A DNA stretch of 64,000 nucleotides. Origin: JALYOK01 sp963840785 (GTDB taxonomy: Bacteria > Pseudomonadota > Gammaproteobacteria > Burkholderiales > JALYOK01). Shown piece by piece: positions 54,612 to 63,273 of the stretch; the stretch's first letter is position 1, and every line of letters begins with the position of its first letter. The stretch is taken from NCBI GenBank assembly GCA_963840785.1, contig CAWJAF010000015.1, positions 1 through 64,000 of the forward strand. The letters run 5' to 3'. The translations under genes were made by a program, and so were the position numbers. The notes beneath the pieces were generated by a model. That model was not told where the DNA came from. It did no database searches and saw only the letters and a program-made list of their open reading frames with translations.

Positions 54612-55396
54612 TTGATTGAAGGGCAGGCAGCGCCGCTATTGAGCTTGCGTGACGTATCCGTGCGGTTCGGCGGCATCGTGGCGCTTGATCGCGTTAGCTT
54701 TGATGTAGCGCGCGGTACCATCGTTGGCTTGATCGGCCCGAATGGCGCGGGGAAAACGACGCTGTTTCAATTGCCTATCGCGTCTCTACCAATGCGACAG
54801 CGGCGCAATCACCTTCGAGGATCGCGCGCTGACTGAGGTACCGCGCCATGGCATCGCGGCGCTCGGCATCGGCCGTACCTTCCAAAATCTGGCGTTGTTT
54901 CGCAATCTCACCGTCACGCAAAACATCTTGCTCGGCGGACACTCGCAAACCACCGGCGGCTTCTTCGCCAATGCGTTGCGTCTGCCAGGCGTCGCGCAAC
55001 AGGAAACCCAATTGCGCTCGCAAGCGGAAGATTTGATCGAGACGCTCAATTTGCGCTCCGTCGCGGAAACTAAGAGTTTCCGATTTGTCCTTCGGCACGC
55101 AAAAACGCGTCGAGCTTGCGCGCGCGCTCGCGACCAAGCCAAAGTTATTGCTGTTAGACGAACCCGCCGGCGGCTTGAATCATTCCGAAGTCGATGATCT
55201 CAAAACGCTCATTCAAGATTTGCGCGATCGCTTCGGTTTAACGGTTTTGCTGGTCGAACACCATATGAACTTAGTGATGAATGTTTCCGATAAAGTCGTC
55301 GCCATCGATTTCGGCCGCAAAATTGCGGATGGCGTGCCGCAAGAAGTTCAGAATCATCCTGATGTCATCCGTGCTTATCTTGGGGTGGCCGCATGA
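54612..55396 (+). pseudogene. livG: Branched-chain amino acid-type ABC transporter ATPase LivG, two frameshifts
   Basis: About 260 residues. TTG start 54612 follows AGGAGG. Walker A GLIGPNGAGKTTLF, Q-loop GRTFQNLALFRNLTVTQNILLGGH, signature LSFGTQKRVELARALA, Walker B LLLLDEPAGGLNHSE and switch His in VLLVEHHMNLVM. One extra T near 54768 (TTTC) and one extra A near 55075 split it into three frames; correcting both gives a normal LivG. Stop overlaps livF start (ATGA). With livF, livH, livM and a binding protein it forms a complete Liv-type importer; substrate could be an amino acid, amide or aromatic acid. Confidence 0.85.
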
Positions 55397-56106
55397 GTAC
55401 CATTCTCACCGCGCAAAACCTGGACGCATCCTACGGCGCAACCCAGGTGCTATTCGGTGTTAGTTTTTCAGTGGAACAAGGTGGCATCACCACCATTCTC
55501 GGCGCCAACGGCGCGGGCAAAACGACGTTGCTTCGTGCCATCTCCGGCATGGTCAACACGCGCGGCGAGATCAGCTTTCTCGGTCAGCGCACCGAGCGCA
55601 AATCCACCGAAGACATCGTGCGCATGGGCCTCGGCCATGTGCCGGACGGACGCGGCACATTCACGCATCTGACCACCGAAGAAAACTTAAAGCTCGGCGC
55701 CTACACCCGCCGCGATAAAACGGAAACGGAAAAAGATTTCGAGCGCGTCTATGGCTATTTTCCGCGGTTAAAGGAACGCCGTACGCAACAAGCCGGTACG
55801 CTCTCTGGTGGCGAACAGCAAATGCTCGCCATCGGTCGTGCGCTGATGCTTAAGCCCAAGTTACTCGTGCTGGATGAGCCGTCATTTGGCCTCGCGCCGG
55901 TGATCGTTCAGGAGATTTTTCGCATCATGGCTGCGATTAACAAACAGGATGGCGTAAGTATTTTGTTAGTCGAGCAGAATGCCTCGCTTGCGTTAAATCT
56001 CGCGGATCATGCGTGCTTGCTGGAAACGGGACGAGTTGTGATTGCCGGCGCAGCGAAGGATATTGCAGGTGACGAATCCGTGAGGAAGGCTTATCTTGGT
56101 TATTGA
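55393..56106 (+). CDS. livF: Branched-chain amino acid-type ABC transporter ATPase LivF
   Basis: Intact, 237 residues. Walker A TTILGANGAGKTTLLRAISG, the LivF-typical GLGHVPDGRGTFTHLTTEENLKLGAYTRR, signature GTLSGGEQQMLAIGRALM, Walker B LLVLDEPSFGLAP, switch His-equivalent SILLVEQNASLALNLA. Four-base overlap with livG. Inner face of the cytoplasmic membrane. Confidence 0.95.
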   Translation: MSTILTAQNLDASYGATQVLFGVSFSVEQGGITTILGANGAGKTTLLRAISGMVNTRGEISFLGQRTERKSTEDIVRMGLGHVPDGRGTFTHLTTEENLKLGAYTRRDKTETEKDFERVYGYFPRLKERRTQQAGTLSGGEQQMLAIGRALMLKPKLLVLDEPSFGLAPVIVQEIFRIMAAINKQDGVSILLVEQNASLALNLADHACLLETGRVVIAGAAKDIAGDESVRKAYLGY

Positions 56107-56206
56107 GATGAGCATCGCCAGGATCCGTATAGATACTTGCTCACAACAATGCATGGCTTGTGAGCCGCGCCCCTATTGCCTCTCCAGGTATGCCGAGAGC
56201 CACTTA
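56107..56206. repeat. Degenerate repeat inside the liv operon
   Basis: AGCATCGCCAGGATCCGTAT with AGATACTTGCTCACAACAAT, GCATGGCTTGTGAGCCGCGC and CCTCTCCAGGTATGCCGAGAGCC. Same layout as the 49918 and 9014 elements. It separates livF from livH within an otherwise tight operon. Confidence 0.5.
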
Positions 56207-56218
56207 AGAGTTTAGCAA

Positions 56219-57082
56219 ATGGAAACTTTCCTACACCAACTCCTATCTGGCCTCGCCACTGGCGGAATCTACGCCAGCGTCGCCATGGCCTTAGTCATGA
56301 TTTACCAGGCGACCCATCACATTAATTTCGCGCAGGGCGAGATGGCGATGTTTTCGACCTATCTTGCCCTGACGATGATTAACGCAGGCGTGCCCTATTG
56401 GTTAGCATTCGTGTTGACCGTCATCATCTCTTTTTTCGGCGGCATGGCCATTGAGCGGATCATCATTCGGCCCGTAGAAAAATCTCCCGTGCTGACAGTT
56501 ATCATCGTTTTCATTGGCTTGCTTTTGATCTTGAACGGCCTTGCAGGCTGGATTTATACCTATACCAACAAGCCTTTCCCCAGCCCATTTCCTGAGCGCT
56601 CCTTCGGTTATTTATCGGGCCACGAGTTGGGTTCGATTGTCGTCACGCTGGTGGTACTTTCATTGCTTTATCTATTCTTTCGCTATACGCCAATCGGTTT
56701 GGCAATGCGCGCCGCTGCACAGAATCCCGTTTCGAGCCGCCTAGTCGGCATCCACGTCGGGCGCATGTTGGCCTTGGGCTGGGGACTCGCCGCCGCCATC
56801 GGCGCGGTGGCAGGCATGATGGTCGCGCACATTATTTTCCTCGACCCGAACATGATGTCTGGTGTGCTGCTGTACGCTTTTGCCGCCGCGTTGGTCGGTG
56901 GCATCGACAATCCTTGGGGGGCCATGGTGGGTGGATTTATCGTCGGCGTAATTGAAAATTTAGCGGGGCATTACGTTGTCGGCCCCGAGCTAAAGCTGAC
57001 TGTCGCCCTGGTGATCATCATCGGTGTGTTGTTGTTCAAGCCCGCAGGCTTGTTCGGCAAAGTTCTGGTCACGCGAGTCTAG
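56219..57082 (+). CDS. livH: Branched-chain amino acid-type ABC permease LivH
   Basis: Intact, 287 residues, eight or more membrane helices. Family start FLHQLLSGLATGGIYASVAMALVMIYQATHHINFAQGEMAM; conserved loop TPIGLAMRAAAQNPVSSRLVGIHVGRMLALGWGLAAAIGAVAGMMVA; C-terminal LVGGIDNPWGAMVGGFIVGVIENLAGHYVVGPELKLTVALVIIIGVLLFKPAGLFG. No strong ribosome-binding site before ATG. Pairs with LivM, two bases downstream. Confidence 0.93.
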   Translation: METFLHQLLSGLATGGIYASVAMALVMIYQATHHINFAQGEMAMFSTYLALTMINAGVPYWLAFVLTVIISFFGGMAIERIIIRPVEKSPVLTVIIVFIGLLLILNGLAGWIYTYTNKPFPSPFPERSFGYLSGHELGSIVVTLVVLSLLYLFFRYTPIGLAMRAAAQNPVSSRLVGIHVGRMLALGWGLAAAIGAVAGMMVAHIIFLDPNMMSGVLLYAFAAALVGGIDNPWGAMVGGFIVGVIENLAGHYVVGPELKLTVALVIIIGVLLFKPAGLFGKVLVTRV

Positions 57083-57084
57083 CC

Positions 57085-58098
57085 ATGGATCCCATTAAAG
57101 CCACGACAGAAAAAAGCGCCGCGCTTGGCCATAGCGGGCCTAAGCCCCACGCCGGGGCGTTGATCGCGCTTCTCGCGATTGCCTGCGTCGTGCCGTTTTT
57201 CCTCAAGGGCTACCACCACCTCGTGCTCACGCAGATGTTGGTCTACGCCATCGCCATTCTCGGTCTGAATATTCTGACGGGATACAACGGGCAAATTTCC
57301 CTCGGCCACGGTGCGTTCTACGCCATCGGCGCCTATACCGCAGCGATCATGATGGACAAGTTTGCTCTGCCCTACTGGTCCACCGTCCCGGCTGCCGGCG
57401 TGGTGTGCTTAATCGCGGGCTTCTTGTTTGGTTTACCGGCGCTACGCTTGGCCGGCCACTATCTTGCGTTAGCGACGTTCGCCTTGGCCGTTGCGGTGCC
57501 GCAGATCCTCAAATACAAAGGTATTGAACATTGGACCGGCGGCGTGCAAGGCATCAACATCCTTAAACCTGATCCGCCCTTTGGTCTGAAAATTACCGCT
57601 GATCTTTGGTTGTACTTCTTCACGCTGGCGATTACGGTCATCATGTTCGTCCTCGCCTATAACCTGTTGCGCGGCCGCATTGGACGTGCCCTGGTCGCGA
57701 TCCGCGATCAGCCCATCGCCGCAGAAGCCATGGGCATCAATCTCGCCATGTTCAAATCGCTGACCTTCGGCGTTTCCGCGTTGTACACCGGCGTTGCGGG
57801 TGCGCTCGGCGCCATCGTCGTGCAATACGTCGCACCGGACAGTTTCACGCCGTTTTTGTCGATCTCACTGCTGGTGGGTGTAGTCGTTGGTGGCTTGGCG
57901 ACCTTGTCCGGCGCGCTTTATGGCGCAGCGTTCGTGCAATTCGCCCCGAACATCGCCGAGAAAGTCGTCGGCATTCCGCCGCAAATTGTCTACGGCATAT
58001 TCCTGATTGGCTTCATGTATATTATGCCGCAGGGCGTGGCATGGTTTATCCATATCGCACGGCGCAAACTATTCGCACGTCAGCGCGCGAGCAGTTGA
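57085..58098 (+). CDS. livM: Branched-chain amino acid-type ABC permease LivM
   Basis: Intact, 337 residues with about ten membrane helices. AIAILGLNILTGYNGQISLGHGAFYAIGAYTAAIMM is the LivM signature, with RLAGHYLALATFALAVAVPQIL, GRALVAIRDQPIAAEAMGINLAMFKSLTFGVSALYTGVAGAL (EAA-like loop) and the end NIAEKVVGIPPQIVYGIFLIGFMYIMPQGVAWFI. Starts two bases after livH. Followed by the binding-protein gene after about 70 bases. Confidence 0.93.
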   Translation: MDPIKATTEKSAALGHSGPKPHAGALIALLAIACVVPFFLKGYHHLVLTQMLVYAIAILGLNILTGYNGQISLGHGAFYAIGAYTAAIMMDKFALPYWSTVPAAGVVCLIAGFLFGLPALRLAGHYLALATFALAVAVPQILKYKGIEHWTGGVQGINILKPDPPFGLKITADLWLYFFTLAITVIMFVLAYNLLRGRIGRALVAIRDQPIAAEAMGINLAMFKSLTFGVSALYTGVAGALGAIVVQYVAPDSFTPFLSISLLVGVVVGGLATLSGALYGAAFVQFAPNIAEKVVGIPPQIVYGIFLIGFMYIMPQGVAWFIHIARRKLFARQRASS

Positions 58099-58170
58099 AG
58101 ACGTTAAGGTTCAAGCGCTCTGGAATGAGCGCCTAAGGTTTTCAAATAATCCATTTGAGGAGCAGTAAAC

Positions 58171-59380
58171 ATGATTAAACGATTCGTACCGGGATTGATC
58201 GCGACCGTTGCGGCAATTTTCGCCCTGGGCGCTCAGGCGCAAAATAAATACGATACCGGTGCCACCGATAAAGAAATTAAAATCGGCCAGACCATGCCCT
58301 ACAGCGGGCCCGCTTCGGCCTACGGCACGATCGGAAAAACCGAGCAAGCCTATATCAAAATGATCAACGATCAGGGCGGCGTTAACGGCCGTAAGATCAA
58401 TTTAATCAGCCTCGATGATAGCCTACTCGCCGCCCAAAGCGGTTGAGCAAGTTCGTAAGCTGGTGGAACAAGATGAAGTGCTGTTGTTGTGGCAAACCTT
58501 GGGCACACCATCTAATTCCGCCATTCATAAATACGTCAACCAAAAGAAGATTCCGCACCTTTTCCTTGCGACCGGTGCAACCAAATGGGGCGATCCCAAG
58601 AATTTCCCGTGGACCATGGGCGGCCAACCGGCATATCAAATCGAAGCCACCATCTACGCGCGCTATTTGCTGAAAGCCAAGCCGAACGCCAAGATCGCCG
58701 TGCTGTATCAAAATGACGACTACGGTAAAGATTTGCTGAAGGGTCTGAAAGATGGACTCGGCGCAAAAGCCTCGATGATCGTCGCCGAAGCGTCCTACGA
58801 AGTGGCCGATCCAACGGTTGATTCGCAAATCCTGTCGTTCAAGGGTTCCGGCGCCGACACCATGTTTACCTTCGCCACGCCGAAATTCGCCGCGCAATCC
58901 ATCCGCAAGGTGTTTGACATCGGCTGGAAACCATTACATTTTGTGAATAACGTTTCGGCACAAGTCACCTCGGTACTCATGCCCGCAGGCCTAGAAAAAT
59001 CCGTTGGACTTATCACCGCCAGTTACCTCAAAGATATCAACGATCCGCAATGGGCCAATTCGCCGGACATCAAAGCCTTTCAGGAATTCATGAAGAAATA
59101 TTATCCCGACGGTGATCCTAAGGAATACAACAACGCCTACGGCTATATGCAAGGCCATATGCTGGTACAAATGCTCAAGCAATGCGGTAATGATCTCACC
59201 CGAGAAAACGTCATGCGCCAAGCAGCGAATTTGAGAAACGTCGAATTACCGATGTTGCTTCCCGGTATCAAAGTCAATACCAGCCCGACGGATTTCTTTC
59301 CGATAGACCAACAGCAATTGGGAAAATTTGACGGTAAGGAATGGAGGAATTTTGGCGAATTGATCGATCTGCAAAACTAA
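58171..59380 (+). pseudogene. livK: Liv-type periplasmic substrate-binding protein, copy A, one frameshift
   Basis: About 403 residues. Signal peptide (MIKRFVPGLIATVAAIFALGAQAQ), then IKIGQTMPYSGPASAYGTIGKTEQAYIKMINDQGGVNGRKINLISLDD. An extra A near 58426 (DDSLLAAQ instead of DDAYSPPKA) shifts the frame; the rest is open: EQDEVLLLWQTLGTPSNSAIHKYVNQKKIPHLFLATGATKWGDPKNFPWTMG and on to ELIDLQN. GAGGAG precedes ATG 58171. Peripla_BP_6/ANF fold, captures the solute for LivHMGF. Highly similar copy B follows at 60030. One correction restores it, so it is likely functional. Confidence 0.85.
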
Positions 59381-59394
59381 GTTTTAGCTTCACG

Positions 59395-59419
59395 GGGGTG
59401 CTTGGCATCCCTTTTTTTT
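59395..59419 (+). terminator. Terminator after binding-protein copy A
   Basis: GGGGTGC (59395-59401) pairs with GCATCCC (59405-59411), one G-T, then T8. Homologous position to the terminator after copy B. Confidence 0.75.
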
Positions 59420-59436
59420 GCTTTTCTGACTACGCA

Positions 59437-59880
59437 ATGACGCCGCGACGACTCAAATTCTGGGGCTGTGGCGTTAATGCGAATTCCCTAAATCATGACA
59501 CCCACAGATCATGTCATTGCGAGCTGGCTGTATCGGCGTAGCCGACACAGCCCACGGACCATGAACCGCACCGGCCTCAAACCGAAGCCGACCCTCACCC
59601 CACCCCTCTCCCGCAGAGCGGGAGAGGGAGTATCGTCCCCTCGCCCCTATCGGGAGAGGGGTGGGGGTGAGGGGCAAGCCGTCCTAAAAACAAGCGCGTT
59701 CAATTCAGGTTCATGGAAACGAGTCCCACGCTTCGCTCCTCGCGATGACTGTCGTGAATTATTGGAATCTCAATAATACACCGCCCTTACAACCAATTAA
59801 ATAGCGCGTCTCCAGGCAGGGTACGCCAAGCTCTTTTCTGGGAGAGGCTTCCAGGCCACCCCAAATTCCAAAAGCCGATC
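59437..59880 (+). pseudogene. Remnant of FAD-oxidase 5' end (duplicate of the 61303 gene), split by repeat insertion
   Basis: 59437-59487 encodes MTPRRLKFWGCGVNANS, closely matching the start MTSRKLKFWGWGFEDT of the oxidase gene at 61303. After about 290 unrelated bases (composite repeat), 59784-59880 again matches that gene: CCCTTACAACCAATTAAATA, TACGCCAAG and GGCTTCCAGGCCACCCC parallel 61349-61430. So copy A carried the oxidase N-terminus too, and it was then interrupted and lost. Confidence 0.7.
59513..59750. repeat. Composite element: GTCATTGCGAG...CTCGCGATGAC arms enclosing a CCCTCACCC repeat
   Basis: Outer arms GTCATTGCGAG (59513-59523) and CTCGCGATGAC (59739-59749). Inside, 59591-59675 is a CCCTCACCCCACCCCTCTCC palindrome with GGGAGAGGG and GGTGGGGGTGAGGGG at the far end. 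A shorter palindrome (GCTGTATCGGCGTAGCCGACACAGC) is at 59527-59551. Appears to be one repeat family inserted into another, itself inserted into the oxidase remnant. Confidence 0.65.
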
Positions 59881-59908
59881 GCAAAAATATTGCGAAAAAT
59901 GCGCAACT

Positions 59909-59935
59909 CCTACCTGACCAGGTAGGGTTTTATTT
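59909..59935 (+). terminator. Hairpin CCTACCTG/CAGGTAGG with T-rich tail
   Basis: Perfect 8-bp arms at 59909-59916 and 59919-59926 with only two bases between (so effectively a 7-bp stem), then GTTTTATTT. Could terminate transcripts before copy B or be a regulator site for it. Confidence 0.5.
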
Positions 59936-60029
59936 ACTCAATTTGGTTATTCTTACAGCGTCGGGTGAAACAGACTGCTCGAATGTTGACGTCAATTTCA
60001 AGAACTTTCTAAATTGAGGAGAAAACGAA

Positions 60030-61242
60030 ATGAACAAATCTCGTATATTGCTTCGGGCTTTTTTATCGTTTCTTATTTGCGGGGGATGTAGCCCAAGCGC
60101 AAAACAAATACGACACCGGCGCAACCGATACAGAAATCAAAATCGGCCAAACCATGCCCTACAGCGGCCCGGCATCGGCCTACGGGACGATTGGTAAAAC
60201 CGAACAAGCCTTTATCAAAATGATCAATGAGCAAGGCGGCATCAACGGCCGCAAGATCAATTTGATCAGCCTCGACGACGCCTTCTCGCCACCCAAAACC
60301 GTCGAGCAAATTCGTAAATTGGTCGAACAAGACGAGGTTTTGTTCCTTTGGCAAAACGTCAGGCACAGCGCCTAATTCCGCCATTCACAAATACGTCAAT
60401 CAGAAAAAAATTCCTCATCTCTTCATCTCGACCGGCGCGACCAAATGTGGCGATCCGAAAAACTTCCCATGGACCATGAGCGGTAACTTGCCTACCAAAC
60501 CGAGGCGCAAATCTACGCGCGCTATCTACTGAAAACCAAGCCCGACGCCAAGATCGCGGTGCTTTATCAAAACGACGACTTTGGCAAAGATCTGCTCAAG
60601 GGCCTGAAAGACGGCCTCGGCGCAAAAGCCTCGATGATCGTCGCCGAAGCGTCCTACGAAGTAGCCGATCCGACGGTGGATTCGCAGATTCTTTCGTTGA
60701 AGGGTTCCGGCGCCGACACGCTGTTCACCTTTGCCACACCGAAATTTGCCTCGCAAACCATCCGCAAAGTGTATGACATCGGCTGGAAACCACTGCATTT
60801 TGTCGACTATGTTGTAGTCGTCGGTCGCCGCAGTGCTGGTGCCTGCCGGCCTGGAAAAATCTGTCGGCCTGATAACCGCGCAGTTACCATAAAGGACATC
60901 AACGATCCGCAATGGGACAATTCACCGGACGTAAAAGCCTATCTGGAATTCATGAAAAAATATTATCCCGACGGCGACCCCAAGGAATGCCACAACGTCT
61001 ATGGTTTCATGCAAGGCCACATGTTGGTGCAGGTATTGAAACAATGCGGCAATGATCTCACTCGAGAAAACGTGATGCGTCAGGCGGCGAATCTGAAAAA
61101 TGTCGAGTTGCCGATGCTGCTTCCCGGCATCAAAGTCAACACCAGCCCGACGGATTTCTTTCCGTTCGAGCAACTGCAGTTGGGAAGATTCGACGGCAAG
61201 GAATGGAAAACGTTTGGCGAGGTAATCGACCTGCAACACTAA
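60030..61242 (+). pseudogene. Liv-type substrate-binding protein, copy B, multiply disrupted
   Basis: Starts MNKSRILLRAFLSFL after GAGGAG. After a frame change near 60080 it reads VAQAQNKYDTGATDTEIKIGQTMPYSGPASAYGTIGKTEQAFIKMINEQGG, nearly the same as copy A. More frame changes near 60358 (QNVRHSA instead of GTAPNSA) and 60490, and a garbled segment at 60800-60895 (VVVVGRRSAGACRPGKICRP where copy A has AQVTSVLMPAGLEKSVG). The C-terminus is conserved and ends EVIDLQH. Damage is heavier than in copy A, so probably a true pseudogene of a tandem duplicate. Confidence 0.8.
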
Positions 61243-61257
61243 GTTTGACCTTCGGAA

Positions 61258-61282
61258 GGATGTGCGGCATCCTCTATTTTTT
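61258..61282 (+). terminator. Terminator after binding-protein copy B
   Basis: GGATG (61258-61262) and CATCC (61268-61272) stem, loop TGCGG, followed by TCTATTTTTT. Matches the position of the copy A terminator. Confidence 0.65.
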
Positions 61283-61302
61283 CCGCACAGGTTGGCCGCA
61301 CA

Positions 61303-62909
61303 ATGACATCAAGAAAACTAAAATTTTGGGGCTGGGGTTTTGAAGACACCCTTCTAACAGCCAATGAAATAGCGCTTCTCGAAGGCAACTACGCCAAGCA
61401 CCTTGGTATGAGCGGCTTCCAGGCCACCCCTGCGCCAAAGGCTGAAGAAATCTCGCTGCGCAAGCCGCGACTTGAAATTCCATCAAGCTTGCAAAACTTT
61501 GCACGACGGATCATTACGAACGCTTGTTACACAGCTACGGCAAATCGTTTTTCGATAGCGCGCGCGCGTTCGCTCGCGAATTTCCCAATCCGCCGGACGT
61601 TATCGCGTTGCCGCGCAACGAGCAAGACATCGTTGACGTGCTCGATTGGTGCGGCCGCGAAGATGCGGTCGCGATTCCGTTCGGCGGCGGCTCCAGCGTC
61701 GTCGGCGGCATTGAGCCGCCTTCCGGAAATCAGCGCTGATCGTCCGGTCGTCACAATCGATTTGCGCAATCTCGAATCAAGTTCTCGAAATCGATGAAAC
61801 ATCGCAATGCGCGCGCATTCAAGGCGGCATGTTTGGGCCGGCATTGGAAGCGGTGCTTAAAACCAAAGGCTTAACGCTGCGCCACTTGCCGCAATCGTTC
61901 GAATTCTCCACGCTCGGCGGTTGGATCGTCACGCGCGGCGGCGGGCACTATGCGACGCTTTACACGCACATCGATGACTTAGTCGAAAGCGTCCGCGCCG
62001 TAACGCCGAGCAGGCGTGATGGAATCGCGCCGCTTACCCGGCTCCGGCGCGGGCCCCAGCCCCGATCGCATGATGATCGGCTCCGAAGGCACGCTGGGCA
62101 TCGTCACCGAAGCATGGATGCGCTTGCGTAAGCGACCGATATTCCGCGCAAACACGTCGGTACGATTCAAAGATTTTTACAAAGCCGCCGATTGTGTTCG
62201 CGCCATCGCACAAGCTCACTTGTATCCGAGCAACTGTCGCTTAGTTGATGCCAACGAAGCGATGCTCACCGGCGCAGGCGATGGCACCTATCACATGCTG
62301 GTGTTGGCATTCGAATCGGCCGATCATCCGGTCGATGCGTGGATGAAACGCACGTTGGAATTGGTCAACGACCACGGTGGCGAATACGACAAACAAGCAT
62401 TGGAAAGCAACGCCGGCAACCGCGAAGGCGCAGCGGGTCAGTGGCGCGACAGCTTCATCCGCATGCCCTACTTCCGCGAAAATCTAACGCCGCGCGGCAT
62501 CATCACCGAAACCTTCGAGACCGCGATCACCTGGGACAAATTGAAAGATTTCCACAGCAACATCATGGACGCGACACACCGCGCCATCAAGGAAGCGACG
62601 GGGAAAGCGGGCGTCGTCACCTGCCGTTTCACCCACGTTTATCCCGACGGACCGGCACCCTACTTCAGCTTTCATGCCGTCGGCGACAAAGAACGCATGA
62701 TGGATCAATGCTGGCGCATCAAGCAAATAGCATCCGATGTATTAATCAAAAATGGCGGCACGATTACGCATCATCACGCAGTTGGGCGCGATCATCGCAC
62801 GTGGTATGACAAGCAGCGGCCCGAGATATTTGCGAAAGCGTTTAGGGCGGCGAAAAAAGCGCTCGATCCAAAAGGGATGTTGAATCCGGGTGTGTTGATT
62901 GATCCTTAG
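61303..62909 (+). pseudogene. FAD-binding oxidase, alkylglycerone-phosphate-synthase-like, frameshifted
   Basis: About 535 residues. N-terminus MTSRKLKFWGWGFEDT, then in shifting frames FCTTDHYERLLHSYGKSFFDSARAFAREFPNPPDVIALPRNEQDIVDVLDW, IPFGGGSSVVGGIEPP (FAD pyrophosphate loop), LPQSFEFSTLGGWIVTRGGGHYATLYTHIDDLVESVRAVTP, then open from about 62016: SPDRMMIGSEGTLGIVTEAWMRL and the His-rich GGTITHHHAVGRDHRTWYDKQRPEIF, a motif of alkyldihydroxyacetonephosphate synthase. Frame changes near 61500, 61720, 61780 and 62010. The bacterial family contains oxidases of unknown substrate. Downstream of the Liv binding protein, and duplicated with it. Confidence 0.8.
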
Positions 62910-62929
62910 CGCGCTGAAAAAACTACCAT

Positions 62930-63006
62930 TGTCATCCTGAGCGTAGCGAAAGATCTGCTTTTGGCATTAGAGAAAGCAGATCCTTCGCGTTGCTCAGGAT
63001 GACATT
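62930..63006. repeat. Palindromic repeat, GTCATCCTGAGC family
   Basis: TGTCATCCTGAGCGTAGCGA with AAGATCTGCTTTTGG, then AAAGCAGATCCTTCGCGTTG with CTCAGGATGACATT. A well-preserved copy; the right arm is identical over most of its length to the 7535 copy. Confidence 0.85.
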
Positions 63007-63020
63007 CTTAAAACAAAGGT

Positions 63021-63084
63021 GTAGGGCGGGGACCACCCGCCATTTCCGTAAAAAAATTGTTTGGCGGGTGGTCCCCGCCCTACA
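63021..63084. repeat. Inverted repeat GTAGGGCGGGGACCACCCGCC
   Basis: TAGGGCGGGGACCACCCGCC at left and GGCGGGTGGTCCCCGCCCTA at right: perfect 20-base arms, separated by about 22 bases. Directly adjoins the 62930 element; two unrelated palindromes placed side by side. Confidence 0.88.
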
Positions 63085-63087
63085 GGT

Positions 63088-63273
63088 CTAGCGCAATTTA
63101 CTGCGCATCACCCGACGCGTAACAATTACAAATCCAACGATCGATATCAACGCCAAACTCGATGGCTCGGGAATTGTCGCCGCCAATGCAGCGCGCGCGA
63201 TCTGCGTATGGCCGGCCGTAGTCGGATGAATGCCGTCCCAAAATAACGACGCATGCCACCTCCGTTTATTCAC
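63088..63273 (-). pseudogene. C-terminal fragment of a PEP-CTERM SGNH/GDSL-type secreted hydrolase
   Basis: About 61 codons. It contains FWDGIHPTTAGHTQIARAAL, the block V (catalytic Asp-x-x-His) of SGNH/GDSL esterases, followed by a PEP-CTERM sorting tail: PEPSSLALISIVGFVIVTRRVMRSKLR (PEP motif, hydrophobic helix, basic end). The reading frame can start at a GTG at 63273, but the rest of the hydrolase is absent; upstream sequence is non-coding on this strand. So it is the 3' remnant of a lost gene. Its presence implies that the genome has, or had, an exosortase/archaeosortase-type sorting system. Confidence 0.75.

Noticed and set aside
59591..59675. Considered as a CRISPR fragment because of repeated GC-rich motifs
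   Set aside because: There is only one inverted palindrome with no regularly spaced direct repeats or spacers.
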